Assembly: GCA_000314955.1 (NCBI GenBank)
Contig: BAEM01000022.1
Span: 62,001 to 126,000 of the forward strand
Length of the DNA: 64,000 bases
Direction of reading: 5' to 3'
Origin: Paraglaciecola chathamensis S18K6
GTDB taxonomy: Bacteria > Pseudomonadota > Gammaproteobacteria > Enterobacterales > Alteromonadaceae
The notes below the pieces were generated by a model that was not told the DNA's origin, ran no database searches, and worked only from the letters and a program-made list of their open reading frames with translations. The position numbers were made by a program, and so were the translations under genes. Shown here one piece after another: positions 44,074-51,999 of this stretch (the stretch's first letter is position 1; each line of letters begins with the position of its first letter).

Positions 44074-45353
44074 TGACGGGTTTAGTTTTATTTGGCATTG
44101 CCCTGCTGTGTTTATTTTTGGGCTATTCAGTGGCGTTTACGTTCGCCGGTGTCTCGGTATTAATTGGCGTAATTGTGCTAGGTGCAGACTTATTTGCTTT
44201 TATGCCTTATCGCATTATGAGCATCATGGAAAACACCACCATGATGGCTATCCCCATGTTTGTCTTTATGGGCATTGTGTTGCAAAAAACCGGCCTTGCG
44301 GAGCGTCTACTTGAGTCTTCCGCTAAGTTGTTTGGCGGTATCTCTGGTGGCGTGGCGGTATCAACCATAATCGTGGGTGCGTTGTTAGCGGCCTCAACCG
44401 GTGTAGTAGGCGCAAGCGTGGTCGCCATGGGCGTTATCTCTTTACCTGTCATGCTGAAAAATAATTATCACCAACCGACCGCTGCTGGTGTAATATGCGC
44501 GGCCGGCACGCTAGGGCAAATCATTCCACCGTCTATTATCTTGATAATTTTAGGTGACGTGATGGGCGTACCGGTAGGCGACTTGTTTCGTGCAGCCGTT
44601 ATTCCAGGCGTATTGCTGATAGTGGTTTATACCCTTTACATCCTCGTGTTAGGAAAAATAAAGCCTGAGTTTTGCCCTCCGATTGACGTTACAGAAGATA
44701 AGCGAACCATCATTGTACAAGCTATTAAAGACATCTTTCCGCCGTTACTACTTATTGTTACCGTACTGGGCTCGATATTCACAGGGATTGCCACCCCAAC
44801 TGAATCATCTGCCATCGGCGCTGTGGGTGCATTAGTTTTGTCTGCTATGTATGGCCGCTTTTCTTTTAAAGGGGTGCACGAAATTTCTGGCGAAACGGTC
44901 AAAGTGACTGCCATGATCTTCGCTGTACTCGTTGGCGCTACAGCATTTTCAATGGTGTTTAGTTATTCTGGTAGTGAATATTTAGTCGAAGATTTCTTTC
45001 TAGATTTACCCGGTGATAAGTGGACCTTCATCGTGCTGGCCATGGTGACCATTTTATTGCTTGGTTTCTTCATCGACTTTATTGAAATTTCCTTTTTGAT
45101 AGTGCCTATTCTGACCCCGGTTGCCATGGTGTTAGATATTGATTTAATTTGGTTCGCCATCTTAATTTCAATGAATCTACAAACATCGTTTTTAACCCCG
45201 CCCTTTGGTTTTAGCTTGTTTTACCTCAAAGGCGTGGCCCCTAAATCTCTTAAAACCACGACTATTTATAAAGGCGTAGTGCCGTTTATTTTGATGCAAG
45301 TATTGGTCTTGCTGCTGGTCGTGATATTTCCTGAACATCTTATATTGCAATAA
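44073..45353 (+). CDS. dctM: TRAP transporter large permease subunit
   Basis: A 426-residue DctM has about 12 hydrophobic segments and the family phrases PMFVFMGIVLQKTGLAERLLES, GTLGQIIPPSIILIILGD, ATPTESSAIGAVGAL and LTPPFGFSLFYLKG. It is the sodium-coupled channel of the TRAP system and works with DctQ and DctP. A 20-base space precedes the porin gene. Confidence 0.95.
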   Translation: MTGLVLFGIALLCLFLGYSVAFTFAGVSVLIGVIVLGADLFAFMPYRIMSIMENTTMMAIPMFVFMGIVLQKTGLAERLLESSAKLFGGISGGVAVSTIIVGALLAASTGVVGASVVAMGVISLPVMLKNNYHQPTAAGVICAAGTLGQIIPPSIILIILGDVMGVPVGDLFRAAVIPGVLLIVVYTLYILVLGKIKPEFCPPIDVTEDKRTIIVQAIKDIFPPLLLIVTVLGSIFTGIATPTESSAIGAVGALVLSAMYGRFSFKGVHEISGETVKVTAMIFAVLVGATAFSMVFSYSGSEYLVEDFFLDLPGDKWTFIVLAMVTILLLGFFIDFIEISFLIVPILTPVAMVLDIDLIWFAILISMNLQTSFLTPPFGFSLFYLKGVAPKSLKTTTIYKGVVPFILMQVLVLLLVVIFPEHLILQ

Positions 45354-45373
45354 CACACACATAGGACACACAC

Positions 45374-46405
45374 ATGAAAAAATCTATGCTCGCGTTAGCC
45401 ATGCTTTCTCCCCTTGCAGCAAGCCAGTCAGCACACGCTGAGGTGACCGCTTATGGCCGAGTGCTATATAACATTATTAAAGACGACACGACTGACGATC
45501 TGTACTTTGGTCGCCATGAGTTTGCAGAATCGACCATAGGGGTAAAAGGCTCGGTTGAATACAATGACCTGACCTTTGGTGCACAGGTTGAAATTGGCCT
45601 AGATGAAGGTGTTTCCAATATCCTGCACGATGGTACGAACTCGCGAAACCGTATTCAAGAAATATGGGTGCAAGGCAAATTTGGTAAAGTGAAAATGGGC
45701 ACAGGTGCGAGCATTACCTGGATTGTGTCAGACGTTGACCAGTCAGGCACTTGGTGGTCAGACCCTCTAGGTATGAGCCAACGCTTCGGTTCAACCCGCC
45801 GCGGCCCTGCTGGTGAAAGCCAAACGCCATTTATCACAACGCAATCAATCTTCCTTGAGCGCTTTGTGTATGAGTCACCTACGTTTTTAGACGGTGCTAA
45901 GTTTTACGCCCAATACGGTGAAGACAGCAGCTATGAAATAGCGGTCAAATACAAGGCTAATGGTTGGCGTGTTAATGCATGGTCTACCGATTTTGGTGAT
46001 GCCGATAACGATGAAGATCCTCAAGCTAACATCGACGGCAATAGCACTGAAGGCTTCTTTGGTTCGGAAAGTGGCTACGGTATTTTAGCGGGGTACTTAC
46101 ATGATTCAGGTGTTAACTTTAGTGCGACTTATGGCGTGGCCGATCGAGTGGCAGGTGGTGACAGCGATTTCTTAAACTGGAAGTTAGGCTATACCCAAGG
46201 TAAACACGCAGTTAGTTACAGTATGGGTAATTATGGCGCTGAAGATGCCAGCGGTATTGATGGGCCTGATCACACTAGAACCACTGTTGCGTATCACTTT
46301 GTACCCGTCGCGGGGGTGAGATTCTGGGCACAGGCAACGAAGGGCGATACAGACGAAGAAGAAAGCTTCAATGCTTTCGCTGTTGGTGGCATGGTGCAGT
46401 TCTAG
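45374..46405 (+). CDS. Gram-negative porin, 343 aa
   Basis: A signal peptide (KKSMLALAMLSPLAASQSAHA) precedes a 16-strand-type barrel beginning AEVTAYGRVLYNI and ending in VGGMVQF with the terminal Phe for outer-membrane assembly. The FGKVKMGTGA phrase is typical for porins of this type. It is the last gene of the TRAP operon, so it probably supplies the TRAP substrate to the periplasm. Confidence 0.9.
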   Translation: MKKSMLALAMLSPLAASQSAHAEVTAYGRVLYNIIKDDTTDDLYFGRHEFAESTIGVKGSVEYNDLTFGAQVEIGLDEGVSNILHDGTNSRNRIQEIWVQGKFGKVKMGTGASITWIVSDVDQSGTWWSDPLGMSQRFGSTRRGPAGESQTPFITTQSIFLERFVYESPTFLDGAKFYAQYGEDSSYEIAVKYKANGWRVNAWSTDFGDADNDEDPQANIDGNSTEGFFGSESGYGILAGYLHDSGVNFSATYGVADRVAGGDSDFLNWKLGYTQGKHAVSYSMGNYGAEDASGIDGPDHTRTTVAYHFVPVAGVRFWAQATKGDTDEEESFNAFAVGGMVQF

Positions 46406-46454
46406 TTTGCGTCTGAGCTAGTTCACAGGCTTTTGGCACTGCGCTTTTATCATC

Positions 46455-46511
46455 GCTGTGCGCTTTCAAAGCTGTGCACTTATCACCGCTGTGCACTTAA
46501 CTCAGCCGTGC
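46455..46511. repeat. Degenerate GCTGTGCACTT tandem repeat
   Basis: After the porin stop the word CGCTGTGC(A/G)CTT recurs about four times with 15-20 base spacing. Similar decayed repeats follow the genes ending at 51707 and 61500. Confidence 0.55.
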
Positions 46512-46531
46512 ATTTGCATTAAAAATGTCTC

Positions 46532-46562
46532 GCAACAATAACGCCCATCGCGTTATTGTTGC
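46532..46562 (+). terminator. Hairpin after the TRAP-porin operon
   Basis: A 13-bp stem GCAACAATAACGC/GCGTTATTGTTGC with a five-base loop ends 157 bases after the porin stop. There is no U-tract on either side. Confidence 0.6.
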
Positions 46563-46598
46563 CTAGGCTATACGTTTTCATCAGGTAAGGTTTTTAGA

Positions 46599-47102
46599 AT
46601 GTCACTATATCGCGCTATAACGCAAGGTTCACAAATGAGCCCGCGCCCACCACACAGCAAAGCTGTGCTTAATTCCATGTTTGCTGTGCTGCTGAGCGTC
46701 AGCGGCCCTGCCCTCGCCCAAGAAGAACTGGAAGGCCCTGGGATATTTTCAGGGGAAAAAGGGGAATTCTCGTTAAGCGACATATTCTCTGACAAAGAAG
46801 CGGATAGCAAAGCTCAAGCCCCAGCTCAAGAGAAAAATTCAGCCAAGGAGCATACGCAAGATAACCCGCAACAAAAAACAAGCGGTACGATTGTTAAGCC
46901 CGCTGAGAATACGCTCAGCAACAACAGCGCGTTTGCTAAGGCAAATCCTGCTAATCAAACCAACACGCACGCGTCTTCAAAACAAGATGAGTTTACCCTG
47001 TTTAAAGCGTGGAAATCGGCTAAAGCCGAAAACAGCCCTGCTTACCAAGAGTTTTTATTGTGGCTTGAATTTCAAGAATACAAACACAAGAAAAGCGACT
47101 AA
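46599..47102 (+). CDS. Secreted hypothetical protein, 167 aa
   Basis: A hydrophobic segment SMFAVLLSVSGPALAQE (about residues 25-42) looks like a Sec signal with a long n-region. The mature part is low-complexity, rich in Ala, Lys, Gln and Asn (residues 65-130), and ends in a charged helix YQEFLLWLEFQEYKHKKSD. The ATG has AAGG twelve bases upstream, and an internal ATG (residue 13 or 27) is possible. No family is recognised. Its stop codon lies in a terminator stem. Confidence 0.65.
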   Translation: MSLYRAITQGSQMSPRPPHSKAVLNSMFAVLLSVSGPALAQEELEGPGIFSGEKGEFSLSDIFSDKEADSKAQAPAQEKNSAKEHTQDNPQQKTSGTIVKPAENTLSNNSAFAKANPANQTNTHASSKQDEFTLFKAWKSAKAENSPAYQEFLLWLEFQEYKHKKSD

Positions 47103-47120
47103 CACGTCGCTTTTCTATCT
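47091..47120 (+). terminator. Terminator overlapping the stop codon
   Basis: AAAAGCGAC/GTCGCTTTT forms a 9-bp stem with a six-base loop that includes the stop codon of the 167-residue gene, followed by TCTATCT. Confidence 0.75.
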
Positions 47121-47124
47121 ATGC

Positions 47125-47203
47125 TAATACCGGACTGTATGAAAACCGGACTTTGCTAAAAGCAGGTTTATCCAGTACGCATTAATTTGCTTAAATGGTA
47201 TTA
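47125..47203. repeat. Short TAATACC...GGTATTA inverted-end element
   Basis: Seven-base inverted ends identical to those of the MITE at 26013 bracket 79 bases with the words AAAACCGGACT and GGACTGTATG. The right end supplies the TAA stop of sodC. It may be a miniature or deleted MITE copy. Confidence 0.5.
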
Positions 47204-47743
47204 ATCCCCGATAACACCACAGGCTACGCGACTTCCACCACCGCCGAGCTTTTCGGGGGAATCAGAGTAATTGTCACCACCTGCATGGATCATCAGTGCT
47301 CTACCTTCGATATCATCTAGTTCCAATTCTGGCGCAAATATCGGTTTGCTTGCCTTACCATTATTATCAACAAATAATGTGGGTAAGTCGCCCTCGTGGC
47401 CCTTTTCTGACCAAGGTACACTGTGCTTATCTGTGTCTTCAGGGTCAAAGTGGCCGCCAGCAGCACCGCCTAATACGTTTTTGCCGTCTTTCATTGCCGA
47501 AGAACAGTCACCGTTCTCATGAATATGAAAACCATGCATCCCCGGTGTTAATCCACTAAGCTCAGGAGTGAAGACGACACCGTCATCATCATAATCACGC
47601 ACCATGACACTGCCGATGCTTTCGCCAGTTTTAAGATCATTCATAACAATTTTTTTGCCATCTTCGGAATCGCCAGCAAAACTTGCTGTACTTAGCGCCA
47701 AAGAAATTGAGCCCGCTAATATAGGTAGTAAAAATTTCTTCAT
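47201..47743 (-). CDS. sodC: Cu,Zn superoxide dismutase (periplasmic)
   Basis: A Sec signal (KKFLLPILAGSISLALSTASFA) precedes a SodC domain with the copper ligands in GMHGFHIHENGDC, the zinc region GGAAGGHFDPEDTDKH, and GGDNYSD and ACGVIGD at the end. The ATG at 47743 has GGAGGACGTA upstream. The longer frame to 47875 adds 44 residues with no ribosome site. It converts superoxide to peroxide in the periplasm. The stop codon is part of a TAATACC end. Confidence 0.93.
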   Translation of the reverse strand: MKKFLLPILAGSISLALSTASFAGDSEDGKKIVMNDLKTGESIGSVMVRDYDDDGVVFTPELSGLTPGMHGFHIHENGDCSSAMKDGKNVLGGAAGGHFDPEDTDKHSVPWSEKGHEGDLPTLFVDNNGKASKPIFAPELELDDIEGRALMIHAGGDNYSDSPEKLGGGGSRVACGVIGD

Positions 47744-48178
47744 TACGTCCTCCGTTATACTGTCTTGGTCACTGCGATATCGTCTTTGAAAAACGGCAAA
47801 CCCTAAGCTGCCAACCTTAAAGAACGTGATATTGCAGAAACTATTGTTGTGCAAACAGGTAAGAGCATAAAGCACACCAAATTATATCCATAATGCACAA
47901 AGCGCTATAGCCCATGTACAGCAAGGTGACCGCTACTTTGCAAATGGTAGCTAGCAACGCTAACGTGACTAAACACAGGTATTTAAGGGTAAATTATTCA
48001 TACCCTGATACGCATATTTTACCGAGTTCGCTCAGATAATCCTTCGGGTAAACAACGCCTTGAATAATTCAAAAGTACAACCGCTTGCAACTTAGTTTGC
48101 TAGTGAAAACCCGTATTCGTTCACGTACCATGAGGCAAAATAACCCTGCAATTGATAGCAAAAACGATAGGAGATACT
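47744..48178. other. Intergenic region, nothing identified
   Basis: These 435 bases between the divergent sodC and Imm33-like genes contain promoters by position but no recognisable operator, RNA or repeat. GGTATTTAAGGGTAAAT and CATACCC words near 47980 form a weak inverted pair. Confidence 0.4.
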
Positions 48179-48793
48179 TTGCAAAGCAAAAGTTGGACAT
48201 TACAAGATGCGCAGCAATTAGCCGCTGATTTTCCGTATACCTTTTACAAACCATCAAACGAAGTGGTGTCAAAACTTCAGCCAGGTAATCAGGTAAAACT
48301 GATATTTGAGTTTGCATCCGATGACCCTGAAGCACCGTCAGCAGAGCGCATGTGGGTAGAAATACACGATCACAAAAACGGTGTGTATTCTGGATATCTT
48401 AATAACGAGCCAATGTACATAACAGACCTAAAGCACAGAGATTGCATTGAGTTTCGAGAGTGCCATATCATGGACACAGATTTAGATGATCCTGTGCCTT
48501 CGCTCCCCGATAAATATATTAAGCGCTGCTTCGTAACCCACAATATACTTCACCAAGACCAGCCAGTGGGTTTCTTATATCGAGAACAACCCGAGTATGA
48601 TGACGACAGTGGATGGCGGATCACAGCGGGTAATGAAACAGACGAATATATGCTCGACCCCAGTAATTCATCTTATGTGTCACTTGGTGCTGTGCTGCGA
48701 AAAGATGACAGTTTCCTCGCACTTACCGAAAGCGACATTGGAATGGCATTTATAAAAGACGATAAGGGTAACTTCGTCGTGTTAGAAGACTAA
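48179..48793 (+). CDS. DUF2314-like plus Imm33 (DUF2185)-like protein, 204 aa
   Basis: Residues of about 35-110 (VKLIFEFASDDPEAPSAERMWVEI, then CIEFRECHIMDTD) look like DUF2314. Residues 130-200 (DSGWRITAGNETDEYMLDP, SYVSLGAVLRKDDSFLAL) look like DUF2185/Imm33, a family of immunity proteins against polymorphic toxins. The start is a TTG at 48179 with AGGAGATAC just upstream. A TTG at 48152 has no ribosome site. No toxin gene lies beside it, so it is an orphan immunity or a housekeeping homolog. A bidirectional terminator follows. Confidence 0.72.
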   Translation: MQSKSWTLQDAQQLAADFPYTFYKPSNEVVSKLQPGNQVKLIFEFASDDPEAPSAERMWVEIHDHKNGVYSGYLNNEPMYITDLKHRDCIEFRECHIMDTDLDDPVPSLPDKYIKRCFVTHNILHQDQPVGFLYREQPEYDDDSGWRITAGNETDEYMLDPSNSSYVSLGAVLRKDDSFLALTESDIGMAFIKDDKGNFVVLED

Positions 48794-48916
48794 GTAAATC
48801 ATAATCTGACTAAGTCATAGGCTCACATACCCGCTAGCGCGTGAAAGCCCATAAAAACGAACAGCGAAGATTACAGCATTTCACGTTAATCAGTTTTCTC
48901 TCAGCGAGAGCCAAAA

Positions 48917-48947
48917 AAAAGAGCATCTTTGTGCAAGATGCTCTTTT
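48917..48947. terminator. Bidirectional terminator
   Basis: A 13-bp stem AAAAGAGCATCTT/AAGATGCTCTTTT with a five-base loop has A/T runs on both sides. It serves the convergent Imm33-like (+) and cpxP-like (-) genes. Confidence 0.88.
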
Positions 48948-49009
48948 ATTCTATAGGTGTAAATACAGGTGTAAATAATACCTAGCTTTGATAGCTTAGG
49001 CCGCTGTGC

Positions 49010-49453
49010 TTAAGCGTTATCTTGACGTTTTTTGTTATGACGTTTGGCGCGTTTTTCAGCCATAGCATTAAACTTTTCTAACTGCTCAGCGGTTAAGATT
49101 TGTTGCACTTTGACCCGCATATCAGCCATTTTTAATACACGTTCTTTCGCGCGTTCAGCACTAAGATTAGCCAGCTCATTTAAATCTTGCTCATAGTTTG
49201 CATCAGAGGCATCAAGTGCAGCCAGCTGTGCTTTTAATGAGGTTTGCGAGCCTTTTTCAGGGCGGTCTGCGCGCATTTCTGCTTTTAACGCTTTAAGTTG
49301 GTCTTTTTGCTCATCACTTAAATCGAGTACGCGTACCATTTTATGGATCGGCAAAAAGCCTTGGCCGCGATGTCCGTCTGAATGTTTGCCGCCCGCAAAG
49401 GCAGTTGTTGCGATACATGCACTTAATAAAACGCCAGTAATTAATTTTTTCAT
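49010..49453 (-). CDS. cpxP: CpxP/Spy-family periplasmic protein
   Basis: A Sec signal (KKLITGVLLSACIATTAFA) precedes a helical domain with two LTxxQ-like marks: LDLSDEQKDQLKALKAEMRA and ILTAEQLEKFNAM. The length of 147 residues fits the family. It is divergent from the cpxRA pair with a CpxR box between them. CpxP is the envelope-stress chaperone that holds CpxA inactive. Confidence 0.9.
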   Translation of the reverse strand: MKKLITGVLLSACIATTAFAGGKHSDGHRGQGFLPIHKMVRVLDLSDEQKDQLKALKAEMRADRPEKGSQTSLKAQLAALDASDANYEQDLNELANLSAERAKERVLKMADMRVKVQQILTAEQLEKFNAMAEKRAKRHNKKRQDNA

Positions 49454-49566
49454 CTTAATATTCCTACTTGGTTTGGGTCATTAAAATAAATGACGTGGGT
49501 AAAGAGTTTGTTTAATCAACGGTGCTCAGTATGCACATTCGGTTCGATAAGTAGGGTTAAGCTAGT

Positions 49567-49581
49567 GTAAAGTTCAGTAAA
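49567..49581. promoter_or_regulatory. CpxR box
   Basis: GTAAAGTTCAGTAAA matches the known GTAAA-N5-GTAAA consensus exactly. It lies 40 bases before the response regulator start and 114 bases before the divergent cpxP start, so CpxR can control both. Confidence 0.85.
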
Positions 49582-49620
49582 GTTACCCCCAGATAAAAAT
49601 AAAGCGGTTAATCTTGATTT

Positions 49621-50355
49621 ATGAAAACTGAAAAATACAAAATCCTATTAGTAGACGACGATGAAACCCTGTGTGCCTTGCTCAGCGAATTTTTGCAAGC
49701 AGAAGGGTTTGAGGTTGAAACTCTTCATACCGGCGATGCTGCCACAGAACGCTTACTGCAAAGCGATGAATTCGACACGGTCGTACTTGATATAATGATG
49801 CCCGGCATGTCTGGTCTCGATGTATTGCGCAGCGTGCGCGCAAAACGCCAAGTGCCAATACTGATGCTGACCGGTAGAGGCGACGACATTGACAGAATCG
49901 TTGGCCTTGAAATGGGCGCTGATGACTATTTGGGTAAGCCTTGTAACCCCAGAGAACTCAGTGCGCGCATTAAGGCGATTATTCGCCGCACTGAAAACTC
50001 CCTTGGCAATGGTCTGAACACAAAGCCAATTGTGCATACTCAGTTACACGGTATCGAGCTAGATACTGGCACGCGCACCGCCTTAGTTAATAACACCCCC
50101 TTGCCGCTAACCAGTGCGGAATTTAATGCGTTAAGTTTACTGATGACGCGCGCAGGGCAAACAATATCAAAACAAGACATGACCCAAGAAGTATTGAATC
50201 GCCCTCTTGAGGCATACGATCGCGCCATGGACGTTCATATCAGCCGTATTCGTCAAAAGCTCTCGTCAGAGGGGATCAACGATGTGATTAAGTCTATTCG
50301 CGGTGTCGGCTATCAAATGTTAACTGAACAACAACCAAGCCAAAGCGACGACTAA
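49621..50355 (+). CDS. cpxR: CpxR-type response regulator (OmpR family)
   Basis: The receiver domain has VDDDETL, the phosphorylated Asp in VVLDIMMPGMSGLDVL, and GADDYLGKP with the Lys. The C-terminal winged helix has LTSAEFNALSLLM and HISRIRQKL. It is 244 residues long, usual for the family. The kinase gene follows two bases after its stop. With the cpxP-like gene and the CpxR box the whole Cpx envelope-stress locus is present. Confidence 0.92.
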   Translation: MKTEKYKILLVDDDETLCALLSEFLQAEGFEVETLHTGDAATERLLQSDEFDTVVLDIMMPGMSGLDVLRSVRAKRQVPILMLTGRGDDIDRIVGLEMGADDYLGKPCNPRELSARIKAIIRRTENSLGNGLNTKPIVHTQLHGIELDTGTRTALVNNTPLPLTSAEFNALSLLMTRAGQTISKQDMTQEVLNRPLEAYDRAMDVHISRIRQKLSSEGINDVIKSIRGVGYQMLTEQQPSQSDD

Positions 50356-50357
50356 AG

Positions 50358-51707
50358 ATGCGAAGATTGAGTGCTTTATTGACAACTGCGTATCAAAAAC
50401 TAGGTTTTAAGCGTTTATTTTGGCGCATTTTTATTTGTTTTTGGTTATCAAGCTTGTTGGTCATGATTGCCACAGGCTTTGTTATCATCAGTAAGTATTC
50501 GTCTGAAGAATACACCAAGCGCTATCGCAATGATGTGCTCACTCAAGCGGAGCGTATTGTGTGGCGTTATGAGCAAGCCCTTGCTGTACAAACGAGCCGC
50601 CCAATAAAATTAAAAAGTTGGATTGCCAAAAAAGAAAATCGCCGCGGGCATTTAATGCCTATGCTGATATCAGATGATGTTAACCAGCGTATTTATCACT
50701 ACCGGCTTAACAAAGTAAAACCTGAAGACCGCTTAGAATATGAAGTATTAGGGCCCTCTGGTCGCACTTATCGCGTTTTCAGTAGAAAGCCGCAAACACC
50801 TAGAATATACACCCAACTGATGTATCGCTTTCAGTCATTGCAGTTTGTGTTTATCTTTTTCGCATCCGCTTTGGTCAGTGCGCTACTCAGTTGGAGCATC
50901 ACGCGACCACTGAACTACCTCGGTTCATTTAGCCGCCGTTATGCCAATGAACAGGAAGTAACACCTCTGCCAAGAACACTGCTGACCCGGGGAGACGAGC
51001 TGTCTGATCTGGCCACTGATATTGAGTTTATGGTGAACAAAACCCACGCTGCCGCCAGTACTCAGCAACAATTACTGCACGATGTTTCTCATGAATTACG
51101 CGCCCCATTGGCACGATTGCAGGTATCAGCGGCGTTAATAGAGCAAAAATCGCCGGACAGCCGACATGTAAAACAGATACACAGCGACTGTTTACGCATC
51201 GATCAGCTTATTCAACAAATACTGGATTATTCAAAACTTGAGCAAAGCAACCCCAGTCCTGAGCCATGCGATATTGACGCACTGTGCAATCAAGTGATTG
51301 ATAATATGGCGGTTACCTACCCTGGAGTTCCTGTGGAATATACCCCAGATAGCAAAGCGCATATATCGGGATTTCCAGAAGCCTTGTTACAGGCCTTAGA
51401 CAATATTATCGGCAATGCATGCAAGTATTCTGCAAGCGGTGAGCTGGTGCAAATAACGACCTTAAGTCGCCCAACTAGCGTACTCATTACCGTTCGCGAC
51501 CATGGGCCGGGTGTGAACGAAGAAGAAATGTCGAAGTTACTCCAACCTTTTTATCGGGCGGGGAATGAAATGCATACCAATGGGTTTGGTTTAGGATTGA
51601 GCATCGCGCTAAAAGCGATTAACAAGCATAAAGGCGAATTACGTATGTCTACCCCTGATGATGGCGGGCTTAAAGTAGAGATTATTTTACCAAAGGTCGC
51701 CGTGTAG
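50358..51707 (+). CDS. cpxA: CpxA-type sensor histidine kinase
   Basis: The kinase has two membrane segments (about residues 20-45 and 155-178), a short periplasmic sensor, a HAMP linker, the HisKA phosphoacceptor LLHDVSHELRAPLARLQVSAA near residue 240 and an ATPase domain with NIIGNACKYS, DHGPGVNEEEM and GFGLGLSIA. It is 449 residues long. Downstream, 51862-51910 holds a decayed repeat of GGGCGCAGCTATTTA. Confidence 0.92.
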   Translation: MRRLSALLTTAYQKLGFKRLFWRIFICFWLSSLLVMIATGFVIISKYSSEEYTKRYRNDVLTQAERIVWRYEQALAVQTSRPIKLKSWIAKKENRRGHLMPMLISDDVNQRIYHYRLNKVKPEDRLEYEVLGPSGRTYRVFSRKPQTPRIYTQLMYRFQSLQFVFIFFASALVSALLSWSITRPLNYLGSFSRRYANEQEVTPLPRTLLTRGDELSDLATDIEFMVNKTHAAASTQQQLLHDVSHELRAPLARLQVSAALIEQKSPDSRHVKQIHSDCLRIDQLIQQILDYSKLEQSNPSPEPCDIDALCNQVIDNMAVTYPGVPVEYTPDSKAHISGFPEALLQALDNIIGNACKYSASGELVQITTLSRPTSVLITVRDHGPGVNEEEMSKLLQPFYRAGNEMHTNGFGLGLSIALKAINKHKGELRMSTPDDGGLKVEIILPKVAV

Positions 51708-51861
51708 CCTAGCCACATAATAACGGGGAGTACGGCTAAGGCCCCTCCCCTAAGTAAATTCGCATTATTCGCGCTAGCTAGCGTTAAACACCTGAAAAGC
51801 AGTATTTTTAGCCTGTAACGTATAGCCCTTGGTTTTTAACGCCCAAGCTCTTTTTTATTAA

Positions 51862-51915
51862 GGGCGCAGCTATTTATCGGGCGCGGCTATTTAAAGGGTG
51901 CAGCCGCTTTCAGTT
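51862..51915. repeat. Degenerate GGGCGCAGCTATTTA tandem repeat
   Basis: Three imperfect units follow one another 155 bases after the cpxA stop. The wider space (51708-51999) has no gene. Confidence 0.6.
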
Positions 51916-51999
51916 TAAGACGTGTATACGAGTATAAAGACGATTGGTCATGCGCTGGGTAAAATGCACGCTTTGGCGCAGCGCCTTGAACAAGACCGT

